Source: Elysia chlorotica
Taxonomy: Eukaryota; Mollusca; Gastropoda; Plakobranchidae
Length of the DNA: 64,000 nucleotides
Reading direction: 5' to 3'
NCBI GenBank assembly: GCA_003991915.1
Contig: RQTK01000111.1
Coordinates: forward strand, 578,012-642,011
Shown one piece after another: positions 11,897 through 24,669 of this stretch. The notes under the pieces are model-generated. The model was not told the DNA's origin. It saw only the letters and a list, made by a program, of their open reading frames with translations, and ran no database searches. The position numbers were made by a program, and so were the translations under genes. Position 1 is the first letter of the stretch. The number at the start of each line of letters is the position of its first letter.

Positions 11897-12520
11897 NNNN
11901 NNNNNNNNNNNNNNNNNNNNNNNNNNNNNNNNNNNNNNNNNNNNNNNNNNNNNNNNNNNNNNNNNNNNNNNNNNNNNNNNNNNNNNNNNNNNNNNNNNNN
12001 NNNNNNNNNNNNNNNNNNNNNNNNNNNNNNNNNNNNNNNNNNNNNNNNNNNNNNNNNNNNNNNNNNNNNNNNNNNNNNNNNNNNNNNNNNNNNNNNNNNN
12101 NNNNNNNNNNNNNNNNNNNNNNNNNNNNNNNNNNNNNNNNNNNNNNNNNNNNNNNNNNNNNNNNNNNNNNNNNNNNNNNNNNNNNNNNNNNNNNNNNNNN
12201 NNNNNNNNNNNNNNNNNNNNNNNNNNNNNNNNNNNNNNNNNNNNNNNNNNNNNNNNNNNNNNNNNNNNNNNNNNNNNNNNNNNNNNNNNNNNNNNNNNNN
12301 NNNNNNNNNNNNNNNNNNNNNNNNNNNNNNNNNNNNNNNNNNNNNNNNNNNNNNNNNNNNNNNNNNNNNNNNNNNNNNNNNNNNNNNNNNNNNNNNNNNN
12401 NNNNNNNNNNNNNNNNNNNNNNNNNNNNNNNNNNNNNNNNNNNNNNNNNNNNNNNNNNNNNNNNNNNNNNNNNNNNNNNNNNNNNNNNNNNNNNNNNNNN
12501 NNNNNNNNNNNNNNNNNNNN
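11897..12520. other. assembly gap (624 N)
   Basis: Run of N between an AGT array and an ATA array; the true length is unknown. Confidence 0.99.

Positions 12521-12595
<75 letters not shown>
12521..12595. repeat. (ATA)n trinucleotide array
   Basis: Uninterrupted ATA units leaving the gap. Confidence 0.95.
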
Positions 12596-12599
12596 GTAA

Positions 12600-13495
12600 A
12601 AGGCGAAAGAAAATTTATAACCTTTGAGTTTGGATGGCAGAGTGATCGTTCTTTGTTTACAACCCTAAGGCCTAAAGTTTGTCGAAAACACTAACTTAAC
12701 AGAAGGTTTTAACAGTCAAGGCAGAAAAAAAATATAATTTACAAAGTTATTTAGATTTAGTAATACGATTAGAGAGCATAATACAGGACTTTAAGCAGGT
12801 TACCCCGACTTTTCTCTCAGATGGTGATCTCATTATAGTGACACTGAATCAACCGGTAACTGAACATCCTGAAAAGATTCCACATCACTCATTTAGTCAT
12901 TAGACTATTGAGGCATTCCTACACCGCCCTCACTAGACATAGACCTACTAACTATCTAAACTTGTGGATGGCACAAAGCCAAGCTGCATATACAGCTGTC
13001 TACAACTAACACTAGCTAACTGGTATCTAGATCCTACTCTACAAGTTTAACTATCACTATGGTTGGTAAATGTAATAATATGAACGGCGCTAGAGACTTA
13101 CGAACACAAGTGCCGTCCAGGAGCTGCGCTCTGACTGCAAACTAACACTTACCCTCAAGGAACACTTTGACAATGTTGAGTAGATACAAATAAAGACAAA
13201 CACAGGGATCACAACACAAAACTCCTGAAGGTCCGACACGGCCGTCTGGGTATAGTTGACTTCAAAAACTGCCTAACTTAAAGTGAAATTTTTTATCTTT
13301 GCGATCTGCACTAGTGCTAAAATGAACACCTAACCATCTCCAAGTAAAAAAAAAAAAATTGATCCACTTATTTTCTCTGATTGTAATCTATGTTTTTGAA
13401 GGTCCTCTCTGTTTACTTGAAAAATAAAAGGCCTTTTGTTTTGGCATACAACTATGGATCAATGATTCATTCATCTCTGTCTTTTCATTTTACAG
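12600..13495. other. upstream of the BTB gene, no coding exon seen
   Basis: Only short frames. This stretch must contain promoter, 5' untranslated exon or first intron of the plus-strand BTB gene, since its first coding exon opens with a splice acceptor at 13495. I could not place the transcription start. Confidence 0.5.
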
Positions 13496-16400
13496 ATTCT
13501 ACCATACAATGGATTTACATTCTGGTTCTCAGACTTTTCTAAAAAAAAGAGATGCCACTACAAACACAAATGACAAATGCACATGGAAGCACAAGGTAGC
13601 ATCACATGTGCTAAAAAGTATTGCAGATATGAGAAAGGTAGAATATAGTTTTAAAATTGTGACCATTATTAGTTAAGATAACATACAAATGGTTGCGCCG
13701 TGAGAAAATTGACCATTCCAGTTGTAAATTCAAGTTTTGAAAGGAAACTGCAAAATTCATGTCAGATCTATTATCATTTTCCGTATTGATAATCACATCA
13801 AATAAATTCTATTATATTTATCACTCTTTCAAGTTGAATTAAATTTGTCTTTAACAATAGATAAACACAAAAAAAAAATTATTTCACCCTTTTAAAATTA
13901 TGCTTGCTTTTTTTAAAGTTTGCTTATCATGACTTTAAATGGGATTAGTTTTATATCAAATCTAACAATTTTCCATTCATTCATTGTCACTAGATTAGAT
14001 TGTGTATTACCTTTGGGCGAGTATTTGTCAGCCTTTACCCATGATGATTTATTTTTTTTTCCCTTTTTATATAGATAAAAGATATATAAATTTGGAAACA
14101 AAACTAGTAATGCTAGCTCTTGTGGTTATTAAATTAATTGACTTGAGTAGGATTTACAGCCTTTGCAATGTAGTCTCTCAATCATCGTACTACTACTAGA
14201 AGTTCTAGAAATATAATTATTTTTTGTGTTTTTAAATGTTGTTTACTCTAACACATATATCTTTAGGATGAAGAACTGTGTGATCTGGTGCTCCAGGTCG
14301 GAGCCTCCCAGTTCAAGGTCCACAGGCTGGTTCTGTGCGTGTGGAGCCCGGTGGTGAGATCTTTGCTGCTGCGGCCTCAAATCCTCACCTGCTTCCCGTC
14401 ACTCAATGGATCTGAGTCACTGTACCGAGTGCAGATAGGGTTCAGTGACACAGGGGTCTTTGAACAGTTTGTCAACTATCTGTACACAGGAGATGTGCCA
14501 GAGGAAGCCATCAACGTTCCGGCTGTGTTGCTCCTAGCCGCCAGTTTTAAGGTCAGTTTGATATGTACGCCTGGAAAAAATTTTATGTATGCTCTATCAT
14601 GTCTTGCAACCAATCCTTAAAGTTTGTATTTTTAGCCACAAGTTATAGATTTAACTTAGACAGTAACCTTTTAAATATTGTGATATTATTTCATGTTCTT
14701 TAAACAAGTAAAAAAAAGATGCTTATGCTTCATCAAATTCCTTTTTTGTAATTAGGTTGGAAGAAATGCCATTTTTTTCCTTCTCTCAGACAAACTTATC
14801 TTCATGTACCATTCCAGCTTAAACTTCAGGGTTGAAGATTCCTAACCTTTATATAAACTAATTTTCAAAGTGGCTAGATCTTTAGTACTTTATCATTCTA
14901 TGGGAATAGGGAGCATGTTCCACTGTCCCAACACTGATGGAATAAATAAATAAATGTGAATCCACTGTTGTCTGAGGTAAAGTGAATTTTGAGGGGTTCC
15001 AATTCATTTTGTTTGATGCCATCAAGGGAAAATTTTCAAGATCATTTAAGCCTTTGAAAAACACTATGAATTTGTGTTTTTCTCTTCTGCTTGCCATAGT
15101 TCTATTTCACTGATTTCAGTCTTGTGTTGTGGGACCCAATCCGCACTGTTGTATTTTAATACTCTAGAACAGTCATATATATATATATATATATATTCTT
15201 GTATAATTTTTTTTCCCCATCAGGTGATTCAACTTCAGCAATACTGTGAGGAGCTGTTAAAAGCTACCCTAAATGTTGAGAATATGATCAGCGTTCACCG
15301 CCTGGCCATTAAGTTCAGTCTCAAAGGTCTGGAGGTTGATTGCTTGAAATTTCTTCGCAAGCATGCGGCAGATGTGGTTCAGACAAATGAGTTTCGAAAG
15401 CTTCATGCTGAACAGATTAATAGTTTTCTCGGCTCAGAGTGCATGTTCAAGATGGACCCAGAGATCAAACTGTTTCTCATCATCTCATGGCTTACTGAGG
15501 AGGTGGCTAACAGGCAACAGTTCCTGGTGATACTTCTCTCCCACATTGACTGGTCTGTTGTTGCAGCAGACTTCTTGTTAGAGATCAGTCAAACAGATAA
15601 CTTTTTCACTTGTAATCCGTCCTCGCTCTACTTGCTCCTTCAGACTTTGCACTCGTCCTCCATCTCGCTAGGTCCCTATGAGGATCAGTTTGAGGACCTC
15701 AAGAAGGAGTATAGCTATCTCCTCGCCAGTGTTGTGAGCAGCAGTGTGGGACTTGGACCCAGTGTGGCTCCAAACTTTCAGCCAGTCAGTATATCTCTGG
15801 CACCTACAAGTGATGCCAAACCTGACACTGACAGCAAACATCAGAGTGAAGGCAAGCAGAGACACGCTAGACAGGGAAAATCAGTGAGGAAGCTGGACAA
15901 TCAGAATGCATTGCCCCCAGACAAAGGAAACCCGGTGCAGGAGCACCAGCAAAATTCTGAGGAGGGGAAAGGCGCACCAGAATTTGGTTTGCAGTCTTGT
16001 CGTGTAACAAATGTCAACTCTGTTGAGGATATGGTTGGTGTATCCTCAGAAGGAGAAGATTTGGATTACAGCAATGACTCCCCATTCAGTCAACTAGGAG
16101 TAGGACATTCTGCAAAGAAAAGGAAAAACTCAGGGCCTCACAAAAATGCACACAACAATGAACCTGCAAATAAGCTTGCTAGATTAAACCGTCCGTTAAC
16201 GCGAGCAGTGAAGAAACATCAAGTAAAATCTGAAAGAGGAAGTGCCATTGAAAAAAACTTGAAGCAAAAAAGTAAAACAAAGAAAACAGCTTCTTATAAA
16301 AGCACTGGTGTCAAAGGGAGTCAACAGAAATCGGAGACTTCATCTTCTAGAACAACACAGCCTGGTATGTAAATATTTCTGTATCATTTTATAATATCTC

Positions 16401-19400
16401 ATAAAAGCACTCCTATTCTTGGAAGATCATATCGTTAGACACAATATTTGGCACCAGCTGCACTTTTTGTGAAGAGATTGAAGAGGTCTTTGTGGCTATA
16501 TTGGAAAGACTATCCATCATTTTTGCTAAGACTGTTCAATCTCTCATGGTCTTTGCCAATAAATTTGCTCAAATGCTGCTGCCTTATTATAAGTTATAAA
16601 ATGTTTGTAATTATTGTGTCTCAAGAATAAGCCAAGTTAAAATGAACAGACAGTGAAGCTACTGTTCTCTAGCGACCAGATAGCTCAGTCTTTTTATTTC
16701 TGGATGGCTTCCCCATTCTTTACAAAACCTGAGGAACTGAGCGTAAAGTCATTGGCTTGACCCTTGGTTATTTGTTTTATTTGAAGATTACTAGACTAAC
16801 TTGTAAAGGCGTTTTAGTGGTACATAACATAATTAATTTAGGTTACACAGTGAATTCTGTCCTACTAGACCAAGGAACGTCATAGGAACATTTGTTTGAT
16901 GTAAAATTAAGTAAGAAAAGATTTTCCCTTTTGTCAATTGGTACATGTATAACATTATAAAAGTTACACAGTTTTTTTATGGTGAAAAAAGCATCAAAAG
17001 ATTGTTTGTTGGTTTTAGTAAAGGTTTTGGACATGTGTTTGAACACTGTCATTGTTAAACTTACTGAGATAATATACTGTTCATTTTCTTAGAAAAAAAA
17101 CACACTATAAATTTTTGTCTTTATCTTTATGTATTATTTTGTACGGATAAGTGTTTATATAATTATATATATGTTCTTTCTTACGCTCTTGGTTCCATAT
17201 TACAGAGATTGTGGCAGTATTGGAAACAGAGGAAAAGACTTCAAATTCAAATCCAAAAACGTTGTCAGGAAAAGTTAAAAAAAGCTCCATTAAGAATGAT
17301 GGAAATAATGAGGAGTCAGACAAATCTACAAAGAACAAAGCGTCACCAGTTCCTGTAAAACAACCTCCAAAGGTGAAAAAAACACAGCCTGCTCATACAA
17401 AAAAGAGCAAGCCAAAGAACAATCCACCTCTTGCGGTAAGGAACATAGGAATTTCACAAGGTATGCATATTTTAAAATCTCTAAGATGTATGCCTTGTAA
17501 GTACTTGTAATTTGTAAAGTTAGTTGTAATGTCCTAGTGTAAGTTTCTTGAAGAATTTTATATGCAGAGCAGAACTCTTGCTTTGTTGAGTCTAATTATC
17601 TCAAGTCAGTGCTCAAGCAATAATAATCTGCAATACAAAAAAATGTTATGAATTCAAATGCCTCCAAAGACAAGTTTTTGTTAGCTCTTCTAACTCACAG
17701 TCTGTTTTTAGGGGGTCTTGATTATTAATGAAAAAGAAAAAGAAGATTCTTATTTATACTTTAGATTCTGCAAGTCTTAACTCAACGCCACCATAGTTTC
17801 CTGTCTCCAAATTTATCTCTTAAAACTGCTAAGAGATGCATCTTTAGCTGGCCCCTACCACACATTCATTATTGTTGCTAGATACTTGTTGGTCATATAT
17901 GACATGATAATTTGATATGAACTTGTATCCAAAGTCTAAGTATCTGCTCTCATAAATACAGTGTTATCAGCTAAAGATATACCTTTTGAGGACATCATAG
18001 GAGTTTATTTTATCCTAACTTTATAATATGATGAAATCTCTTTTAAGTGAAAAAAAACAAACAATTATTGCATTAGAAATAGTTTATACAAAGACATATT
18101 TTTTATTCAACAGGTTTTATGTTGAGGGCATTCTTCTGTAATAAAATAAGAAACTATACTTGTTGTTTTCTTTTCCTGGTTCCCAGTTGCATGAAGGCAA
18201 TATTCTCCTTGCTTGTGATCTGTGCTCCTTCACGACAAAGGTTGACTTGAAGTACTACAGGCACCTAGCATCGAGCCATTTTCCTGGTGTGTAAGAAATT
18301 ACTATTTTTCCTGCTATTTTACTATTTTTGTACTCTGATTGGACAACTCAATAATATTGTATTATGCCAGACACCCATGTTCGACAACTGAAAATAGCAT
18401 TCACGTAATGCAGGCTCTGATATCAGGCTATTCATATGAATTTTAATGTTCTTAGCCTTTCAATTAATGTAAGGGGAACAAAGCAAAACATATATTGTTT
18501 AAAACATCTTTTTGTTTATTCTTCCCCTTTGACCCTAACTGAAATCTGAGAATAGCCAAAAATAGTGCAATGCCAATGAATTAAATAATTACTATAAAAT
18601 GATCAAATGGTTGATCTAATGTTTGTTTTTCCGCGGTTCCCTGGCTGATTTGTTTTTCTTAACATTGACTACTATCAGTAAAGTTTTGTGTGTAACTGTG
18701 TCGTCTCTTGTGGCCCAGGGCCTCCCCACCACTGTGAGCAGCAGGACTGTCACTATAAGGCTCCATGCATCAAACAGCTGGCCAAGCACCGCACTCAGCA
18801 CGGGGACAGGCGGCCCTTCGTGTGCACCATCTGTCTACAAGCCTTCAGGGCGAAAAACAACCTCTACGCTCACATCAAAGTGCACTCTGGTTGGTGGGAT
18901 GTCTGTGTAAATAAAACAAAAATTTATATCCAATACTCTTTTTAGTCTATTGTTTGCAGCTCCTTAGATTTACTGGATTAGTCAGTTTTAGTCCAGCTAG
19001 TGGTAGTGGAATCTTCTCAAGATAGACCTTGTTTGAAATAAACGACTTTATATAAACTATTTTTGAGGACACAATTCACTATTTATTGGCTGTTTAAAAT
19101 CAACTTGGGATAGGTTAAACTTTTAAGCTGCTCAAAAAAGATTTATCCTTGTCAGATCAATTATATCATTTTATTCAAATTGTAAGATTAAAAAGAAAAA
19201 TACTCGTATAAATTTCTAAGCATTAAAATCTTGACATTATTTTTTTTCTCTTCTGTTTTCACTTTCATGTTTCTCTGTTCTTCATCCTGTGTTCCACCTT
19301 GAGGCAGATGACCGCCAGTTTGAGTGTCCAGAGTGTGGTCGATCGTTCAAGCAGAAGAACACACTAGATCAGCACATGGTCATTCACAGTGACCTTCGAC

Positions 19401-19611
19401 CTTACCTGTGTGACCTGTGTGGGTTCTCAACCAAGTTCCAGAACCATCTCATCCTACACAAGAAGATCCACACAGGTTTGTTAGCCATTTTCTAATGCCG
19501 GACATCAAAGTAGTGGTCGCTGCGTGACAGTGATTCTGTGCAAGCTTTCTTCCTCTCTTTTTTCCTCCGCCCCTCCCCCACCTTTCTGTGTCGGTCTGTC
19601 TATCTCTCTAC

Positions 19612-19686
<75 letters not shown>

Positions 19687-21735
19687 AATCTGCACCTTCT
19701 CTTCATGACATTTTTGTGGTTTTCCCCATCTTCTACTGTTCTAGTTCCAAACATTCTCACTCAAGTGCCTATTTAAGATTTAATTTTTACGTCGTTTTGT
19801 TAATTCTCATCGTTAAAACAAACTATTTTCAATGCCCACAATTTCTTGTGCTGTGTGTCGAATCTAGTAATCTAAAACTGAATTCTACCATTTCTACTTT
19901 TAATTGCTAAATCAAATGAATTTCAATAAAGTCCACACTGTGTGCAGTTACGTTTTGAGAGAGAGACAGAGAGAGACAGACAGAGGCGCACATGGCTATG
20001 TCGGGCGGCACAATGAAAGCTGGGAGAATGGCCTGTCATCGCCTGCCAGACAGCATTGGCGACAGAGTTCAAACAATGATTTTACACCTCCCTCCCTTAG
20101 ACACCTGTGCTGGCTAGCTCTGTCTCTTTGCGCAAGCTTATCTACTGACGGGAGCGGCAGCACCGCGCCTTGATTGGTTGATCACTCAGTATGCACACAT
20201 ACACATCTGTACCCAGTCGGTTTTTGCATGTCGAACATGTTTGTTTTACTAGAGAGATGTTTAACCTGTACTTGAGGACCTGTAACCGTATACTGCGCTG
20301 CGCCCTAGTTTTTCATACTCATAGCTCTGTATGCGCTGAACCACTGCTTGAGCCCAGTACTTCGTAACGACTGAGGTTTTTGTAAAATCACTTTGTTAGG
20401 CCCAAGATCGTTTTACAGACTTAATCTAAGTCTTCGTTACGGCCGATGTTTCGTCGAGTCCGATGTTGCTATATGCGATGTCCACTGTATTATGTCATCA
20501 AAAATTCTACACAGAGTTGGGATACCATCTGATATACTAACCAAGACCTCCCTCTCTTAGTCTAGAGTACTAGCCAACTGAATTTCTAGAATCATTGCAT
20601 ACATTAATATTGATAGTTTTTCCTTGTAATATTTACAGGTGAAGTATTCCGCTGCAAGTTTCCGTCCTGCCTCTACTCGACGCCTAAGCAGTCCCAGCTC
20701 AAGGCCCACATGCGCTCACACCTGGGCATACGCACGCACATCTGCAGCACCTGTGGGAAAGCCTTTGTCGAGAAGTCACACCTTATCCGCCACGAGAAGA
20801 TACATTCTACAGATCGTGGGTATTCCTGCACAAACTGCTCATACACCTCCACAAGGCTGGACAAACTGAAGGAGCATCAACAGAAGCATCATAGCGCCAA
20901 GGTGGGGAAGTCTGCAACACAAGCCAATGACAGCTCTGGGCATGGGGGGAAGGGGGAAGCTACGGCAAGAAAAAAAAGGGTTGCTTCCACAGGGAAAAAG
21001 GCAGTTCCTGATGGGCACAGTTTGTTGGAAAAAGAAGACGCTAGTGAAGTACAGAAAGCCTTGCCTAAAGGAGACATAGTGGAGGTGCTTGTTATGAAGG
21101 GCAAGAGTAATAATGACAAGTCAAAACTGAGGCCAGAATCAAATCATTCTTTTAGTGCAGATCTGGGGCAGCAATCATTTCCAGAGCACATCTGGAGCAG
21201 CCACTGTAGTAGTCAACAGCAGTCAGGCTACAGGTTTGGGAAAGAGAGCAGCTATGCTCAGCAGAGTATAGACCCAGCTGCTCAGTCAAGCTATCCTTCT
21301 CATCATGTTGAATTCAGGAGTATGAACACAGAAAATCCTCATGGCTTTTTCGAACCGCCAGGAGGCAATTTTCTCATGCAAACAAGTAGAGAAGTTGAGG
21401 TGGCCAGTGTAAGTTTTCCAGACGTACGTAACACCGGCTGTCCTTCGGATGTAAAACCTCATTCAGAAGTATTGGACTCTGCGCCTGTAATGGAGACATT
21501 ACCACAAATGATGATAGCACCTCCCCATCCAACACATACATTGGGCCCAGTAAACCCAAGAGACTTCCAGGAATACCATTTTTCATATATCAACTCGAGC
21601 ACTGGAAGTGTGAATGTTCAACAATTCAACACAGAGAGACAATTTATCCATGACAACTTTCCTGAGCATACAGAGAGCAGACATGCGCAAGAACAGTTTC
21701 CTTTTCTAAGAGGTTCCCTATTAACTGATCTCTAA
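13496..21735 (+). CDS. BTB domain C2H2 zinc-finger protein (8 coding exons)
   Basis: Predicted nuclear transcription regulator of the BTB-ZF class: the BTB domain dimerises or recruits co-factors and the fingers bind DNA. Coding segments are 13509-13637, 14267-14551, 15224-16364, 17206-17435, 18187-18286, 18719-18889, 19308-19475 and 20639-21735. They total 3,321 bases, 1,106 residues, with every junction in phase. The BTB domain covers about residues 28-138 (LCDLVLQVG, FKVHRLVLC, NYLYTGDV). A BACK-like helical region follows to about 270. A basic, Ser-rich linker runs to about 600, eight C2H2 fingers span about 605-826, and a 280-residue Ser/Gln/His-rich tail ends the protein. The start is ATG 13509, 13 bases after an acceptor; the upstream exon is noncoding and unseen. 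Exact ZBTB ortholog not identified. Confidence 0.88.
13509..13637 (+). CDS. BTB-ZF exon 1 (start codon)
   Basis: ATG lies 13 bases after a TTTTACAG acceptor. The 43 codons end KVASHVLKSIADMRK, the helix that normally precedes LCDVxL in BTB proteins, then GTAGAA donor in phase 0. Confidence 0.75.
14267..14551 (+). CDS. BTB-ZF exon 2 (BTB core)
   Basis: Acceptor TCTTTAG; encodes DEELCDLVLQVG, HRLVLCVWSPVVRSLL and FVNYLYTGDVP, the classical BTB core; donor AAG/GTCAGT, phase 0 at both ends. Confidence 0.9.
15174..15196. repeat. (TA)n microsatellite in intron
   Basis: TA run about 20 bases before the acceptor of BTB-ZF exon 3. Confidence 0.85.
15224..16364 (+). CDS. BTB-ZF exon 3 (BTB end, BACK-like, linker)
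   Basis: Acceptor CCCCATCAG. It starts VIQLQQYCEELL, the last BTB helix, followed by AIKFSLKGLEVDCLKFL and a helical BACK-like part, then a hydrophilic linker with basic KKRKNSG and KLARLNRPLTR stretches that could be nuclear localisation signals. Donor G/GTATGT, phase 1. Confidence 0.88.
17206..17435 (+). CDS. BTB-ZF exon 4 (Lys-rich linker)
   Basis: Acceptor ATTACAG; 77 codons rich in Lys, Ser, Asn and Pro; donor GCG/GTAAGG restores phase 0. No domain. Confidence 0.75.
18187..18286 (+). CDS. BTB-ZF exon 5 (finger 1)
   Basis: Acceptor TTCCCAG; encodes CDLCSFTTKVDLKYYRH then SSH, one C2H2 finger; ends phase 1 before GTGTGT. Confidence 0.8.
18719..18889 (+). CDS. BTB-ZF exon 6 (fingers 2-3)
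   Basis: Acceptor GGCCCAG. Finger 2 has an expanded C-x4-C knuckle (CEQQDC), finger 3 reads FVCTICLQAF ... HIKVH. Phase 1 to 1, ending HS(G) before GTTGGT, a non-canonical but usable donor. Confidence 0.82.
19308..19475 (+). CDS. BTB-ZF exon 7 (fingers 4-5)
   Basis: Acceptor GAGGCAG; FECPECGRSF ... HMVIH and YLCDLCGFST ... HKKIHTG; phase 1 to 1; donor GTTTGT. Confidence 0.85.
19613..19683. repeat. (TGTC)n / (TC)n microsatellite
   Basis: TGTC repeats pass into TC repeats inside the last intron of the BTB gene. Confidence 0.95.
19928..20487. mobile_element. 5'-truncated TIR transposon copy
   Basis: Matches 25143-25720 along its length: GTCCACACTGTGTGCAGT, GTCGGGCGGCACAATGAAAG, CGCAAGCTTATCTACTGA. 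It shares the end GTTGCTATATGCGATGTCCACTG followed by TA. The left terminal inverted repeat is absent, so it is an incomplete copy in the BTB last intron. Confidence 0.75.
20639..21735 (+). CDS. BTB-ZF exon 8 (fingers 6-8, tail, stop)
   Basis: Acceptor ATTTACAG. Finger 6 (CKFPSC, C-x4-C type), finger 7 (HICSTCGKAF) and finger 8 (YSCTNCSYTS) are followed by a disordered tail rich in Ser, Gln, His and Pro and a TAA. A possible poly-A signal variant (AATTAAA) lies about 50 bases downstream. Confidence 0.88.
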
Positions 21736-22152
21736 GTGGTTCCTACATTGTTTCTTTTTTTGAATATGGATATGGTAATATATAATTAAAAAGATGCAAA
21801 ATAGTTCATTTTGATTTGTGGTGTTTTTATTCATTATCCCAGGAATGTAACAATGTCAAAAATGTGATATTTGAAATAATATCAAAGAATTTTACAAATT
21901 CAACCAGTCTTGAAACCAAAGTAGTCCATTGTTTTCTGAAATTGGAACATTTCAAATGCTCTACTCAATACCAATAGTTAGTGATGTTTCAAACAAAATG
22001 AGTGGTTGATTGTTTTTAAGTATTTGTCAGGATGTCTTTGTGACCCCGTGATTTTTTTTAATGCTTAACAAATAGAATACATGTAGCAACTGATTACCTG
22101 ATTACTAAAATTTTCAGTATCCCTAGATAATCATTAAAAAAAAAAGACTATA

Positions 22153-22800
22153 CAGTCAAACCTGTCTAAGACACCCCTGAAGATCCTGGGTCAAAGTGGT
22201 CGTCTTGGACAGGTCAAAACTTTCCCTTCTGAGTTCCCAACCACAAAAAATATGCGAGGCGTTTTGTGCGCTAAATTATTGATGGAGACGATGATCACAG
22301 AGTCTGCAAATATATCACGTCTCTCGTTCTTTTGGTCTACATTTTTCTCTGTCTCTCTCGCATTCTTATATCTCTTCTATTTTTTTTTTCTGGTAGTCCA
22401 TTTTTCCAATGGCCTTTTTCTTTTCTTTACCTTAGTTTTATGTTGAAGAGGGGAATGGGGAGGGAGAGTTTTTGGGGGCAAGAATCGAACACAAGTCTTC
22501 TAACGGAAATGTGCCTGGTTCCATTCCCCATCACCCCTTTCTGTCTCTCTCTCTCTCTTTTGAAGTTACAATCCGCCGTTCACCGAGGCCTTCTTGTCTG
22601 ACACCTGTCTAGACACGCAATCTTCCCAACATCGACGCACTGGCTCGTGGTGGTCAGTGAAGCATGTCAAACAAACATACCTAATGTTAAGTCATCTTTT
22701 GTTTGCCGCACCTTTCATGGTCAAGACTGGTAAATGATGTTATGGGGTGGTCGCTTTAACAGGTTAAAGGCCATTTTGGTAGAGAAAATAGATGGTCGTG
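22153..22800. mobile_element. possible decayed TIR element
   Basis: Opens TA-CAGTCAAACCTGTCTAAGA, a sequence typical of pogo/Tc1-type ends. Internal TGGTCGTCTTGGACAGGTCA and distal TGGTCGCTTTAACAGGTTAA look like subterminal repeats. The right end is unclear. Confidence 0.35.
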
Positions 22801-22807
22801 GTCGCGT

Positions 22808-23035
22808 TGGAGAGAGAGAGAGAGAGGGGGGGAAGGATAGAAAAAGAGAGGGAGAGATGGAAAATAATCTAATGAAGGAGAGAAGAAAACGAATAATAAA
22901 ATACTAAAAAGTACAAAGAGAGAGAGAGCGGGGGAGGGGGGGAGAAAAGAAGCAGAACAAAGAGAAACTAGAAATCTAAGAGAGTGAAGAGGTAGAAGTA
23001 AAAGAAAAAGCTTGGCAAGAGAGAGAGAGAGTGTC
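22808..23035. repeat. GA-rich low-complexity tract
   Basis: Several GA runs with GGGGGA interruptions, continuing patchily from 23268 to 23420. Confidence 0.85.
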
Positions 23036-23040
23036 TGTGT

Positions 23041-23215
23041 TGAGTTGAGTTGGTTTAAAGCCCAATGTCGGCGCCATATAGGCTATATTGTGGACGGGTC
23101 CCAAGACTGACAATTTTATGTGCTGCCACACACGAGACAGGGTGGGGATAACTGTCTCAGTCGGTCGCACTGAACTGACACCGACCCAAATTGAACCAGT
23201 AGGATGTGAAATTGT
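23041..23215 (-). mobile_element. SINE tail, minus orientation
   Basis: TGAGTTGAGTTGGTTTAAAG, GGCTATATTGTGGACGGG and TTTATGTGCTGCCACACACG are the reverse complement of the tail seen in the other SINE copies, followed by part of the GGTGTCAGTTCAGTG body. Confidence 0.75.
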
Positions 23216-24669
23216 CAGGGCTCAAAATACGGACATCCTGTGCCGGAAGTCTATGTTCTACTCCAGGGCCGGAGAGAGAGTGAGGAGAAAAAAGAAGCTA
23301 GAAATCCAAGAGAGTGAAGAGAAAAAGGAATATGAAAAAGAAAGCTGAGAGAGAGAGGCAGAAAGGGAGGAAAGCAAAAAGAGAAGCAAAGAAATCCTAG
23401 AGAGAAAGAAAGAAGAAAAGTATGGTTTCCAACTTCCAATATCGGTTACTAGCCACTAACTATTTACCCAGATCAAGCCTACCCAGTTTCCGGGACTTGG
23501 GTCTAAATCTAACTTCTAGATATATATTTTCCTGTTTTCTACCGCAGCTATACTATACATTGTATTTGCAATTCAAGACAAATGCCCGACATTTGACTGA
23601 AACTCGGTAATGGACTACTCTTTAGTTTATGTCTATTTCATTTTTCCTCCGCAAACTTTTGCTTTAAACATTTGAAAGGCCTGAATTTTAAGATCCTTTA
23701 AAAAACTGGAAATCTGAAAAAACCAGAACAAGAACGCAATAAAATAGTAAAAACTTGTATTCATCAAAGCGTGTGATTTTACCTGTAACTGTTTTTAGAA
23801 CTGACGTTGATTGCTCGACTGCTTTAAAAAAATGTGAACGTTGCAAACTGAACAAGTAAACAGACACATTCCTTATTTACTAATCAACTGAGAACAAATA
23901 ATACATATTGATGATATCTTGAATTTTATTCACATCACAATGAAAACTGTACAGAAGGATTAATGTTCCACTTTGTTACTAGCTTTTGTAAATATTCTCT
24001 TACTATGCATAGGCATGGAGGTGAGGGGATGAGGGTCACCATAATGTACAACCAATTAATGAGTATGATTATATTGAGGATATCACCTATATACACATTG
24101 CACGGTGAAGCTGATACTTTACTTTTGATGTGCATACAGTATAGCGGTACCTAGTAATAGTAGTATTGAATTTTAATTTAGTTTTGTGCCCTGCAAATGT
24201 TCAACATGCTCAACTGAGAGATTCAAACTTGAATTACATATTGAATAAAGTTTAAGATAAATCATGCTAGGTTTGGAACAACTTAGAAACTAAACATAGA
24301 TCAAGGCTTACATTAGATAACTAGCAAGGCAAAATCAAATAGTAAAATCCCAGAAAGATGGTTTTTAATCACTGTGTTCTGCATGGATCTTACAAATGAA
24401 ATTTGCATTTACAGAAAAAAAATTCAAACTAAGCATTTTTATTCATAAAAGAAATAAATACAGCTAACAAAATCATTTTAATTATTCCAAGATTTTATGA
24501 GAATGTTAGGTTTTTTTTCTTGACGTGACTAAAAAATAGTATTCTTTGTAAATATAATAATAACACGCCCATCATTCAGCATTTTTGTAAAAATCTTCAC
24601 TTTGATGAATGAGCTTGTACCTGACATAATATTAAACAAATATTCAGGCAATGAGTGCTATGATAAGTA

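Larger units (their letters stand above)
21736..24669. other. between BTB gene and STRIP 3' end
   Basis: Holds the BTB 3' untranslated region, a decayed TIR element, GA-rich tracts and a SINE tail (listed separately). No coding exon seen. Confidence 0.55.

Noticed and set aside
19524..19910. 128-codon plus-strand frame in the BTB last intron
   Set aside because: Consists of translated TGTC/TC microsatellite (Cys-Leu-Ser repeats) inside an intron.
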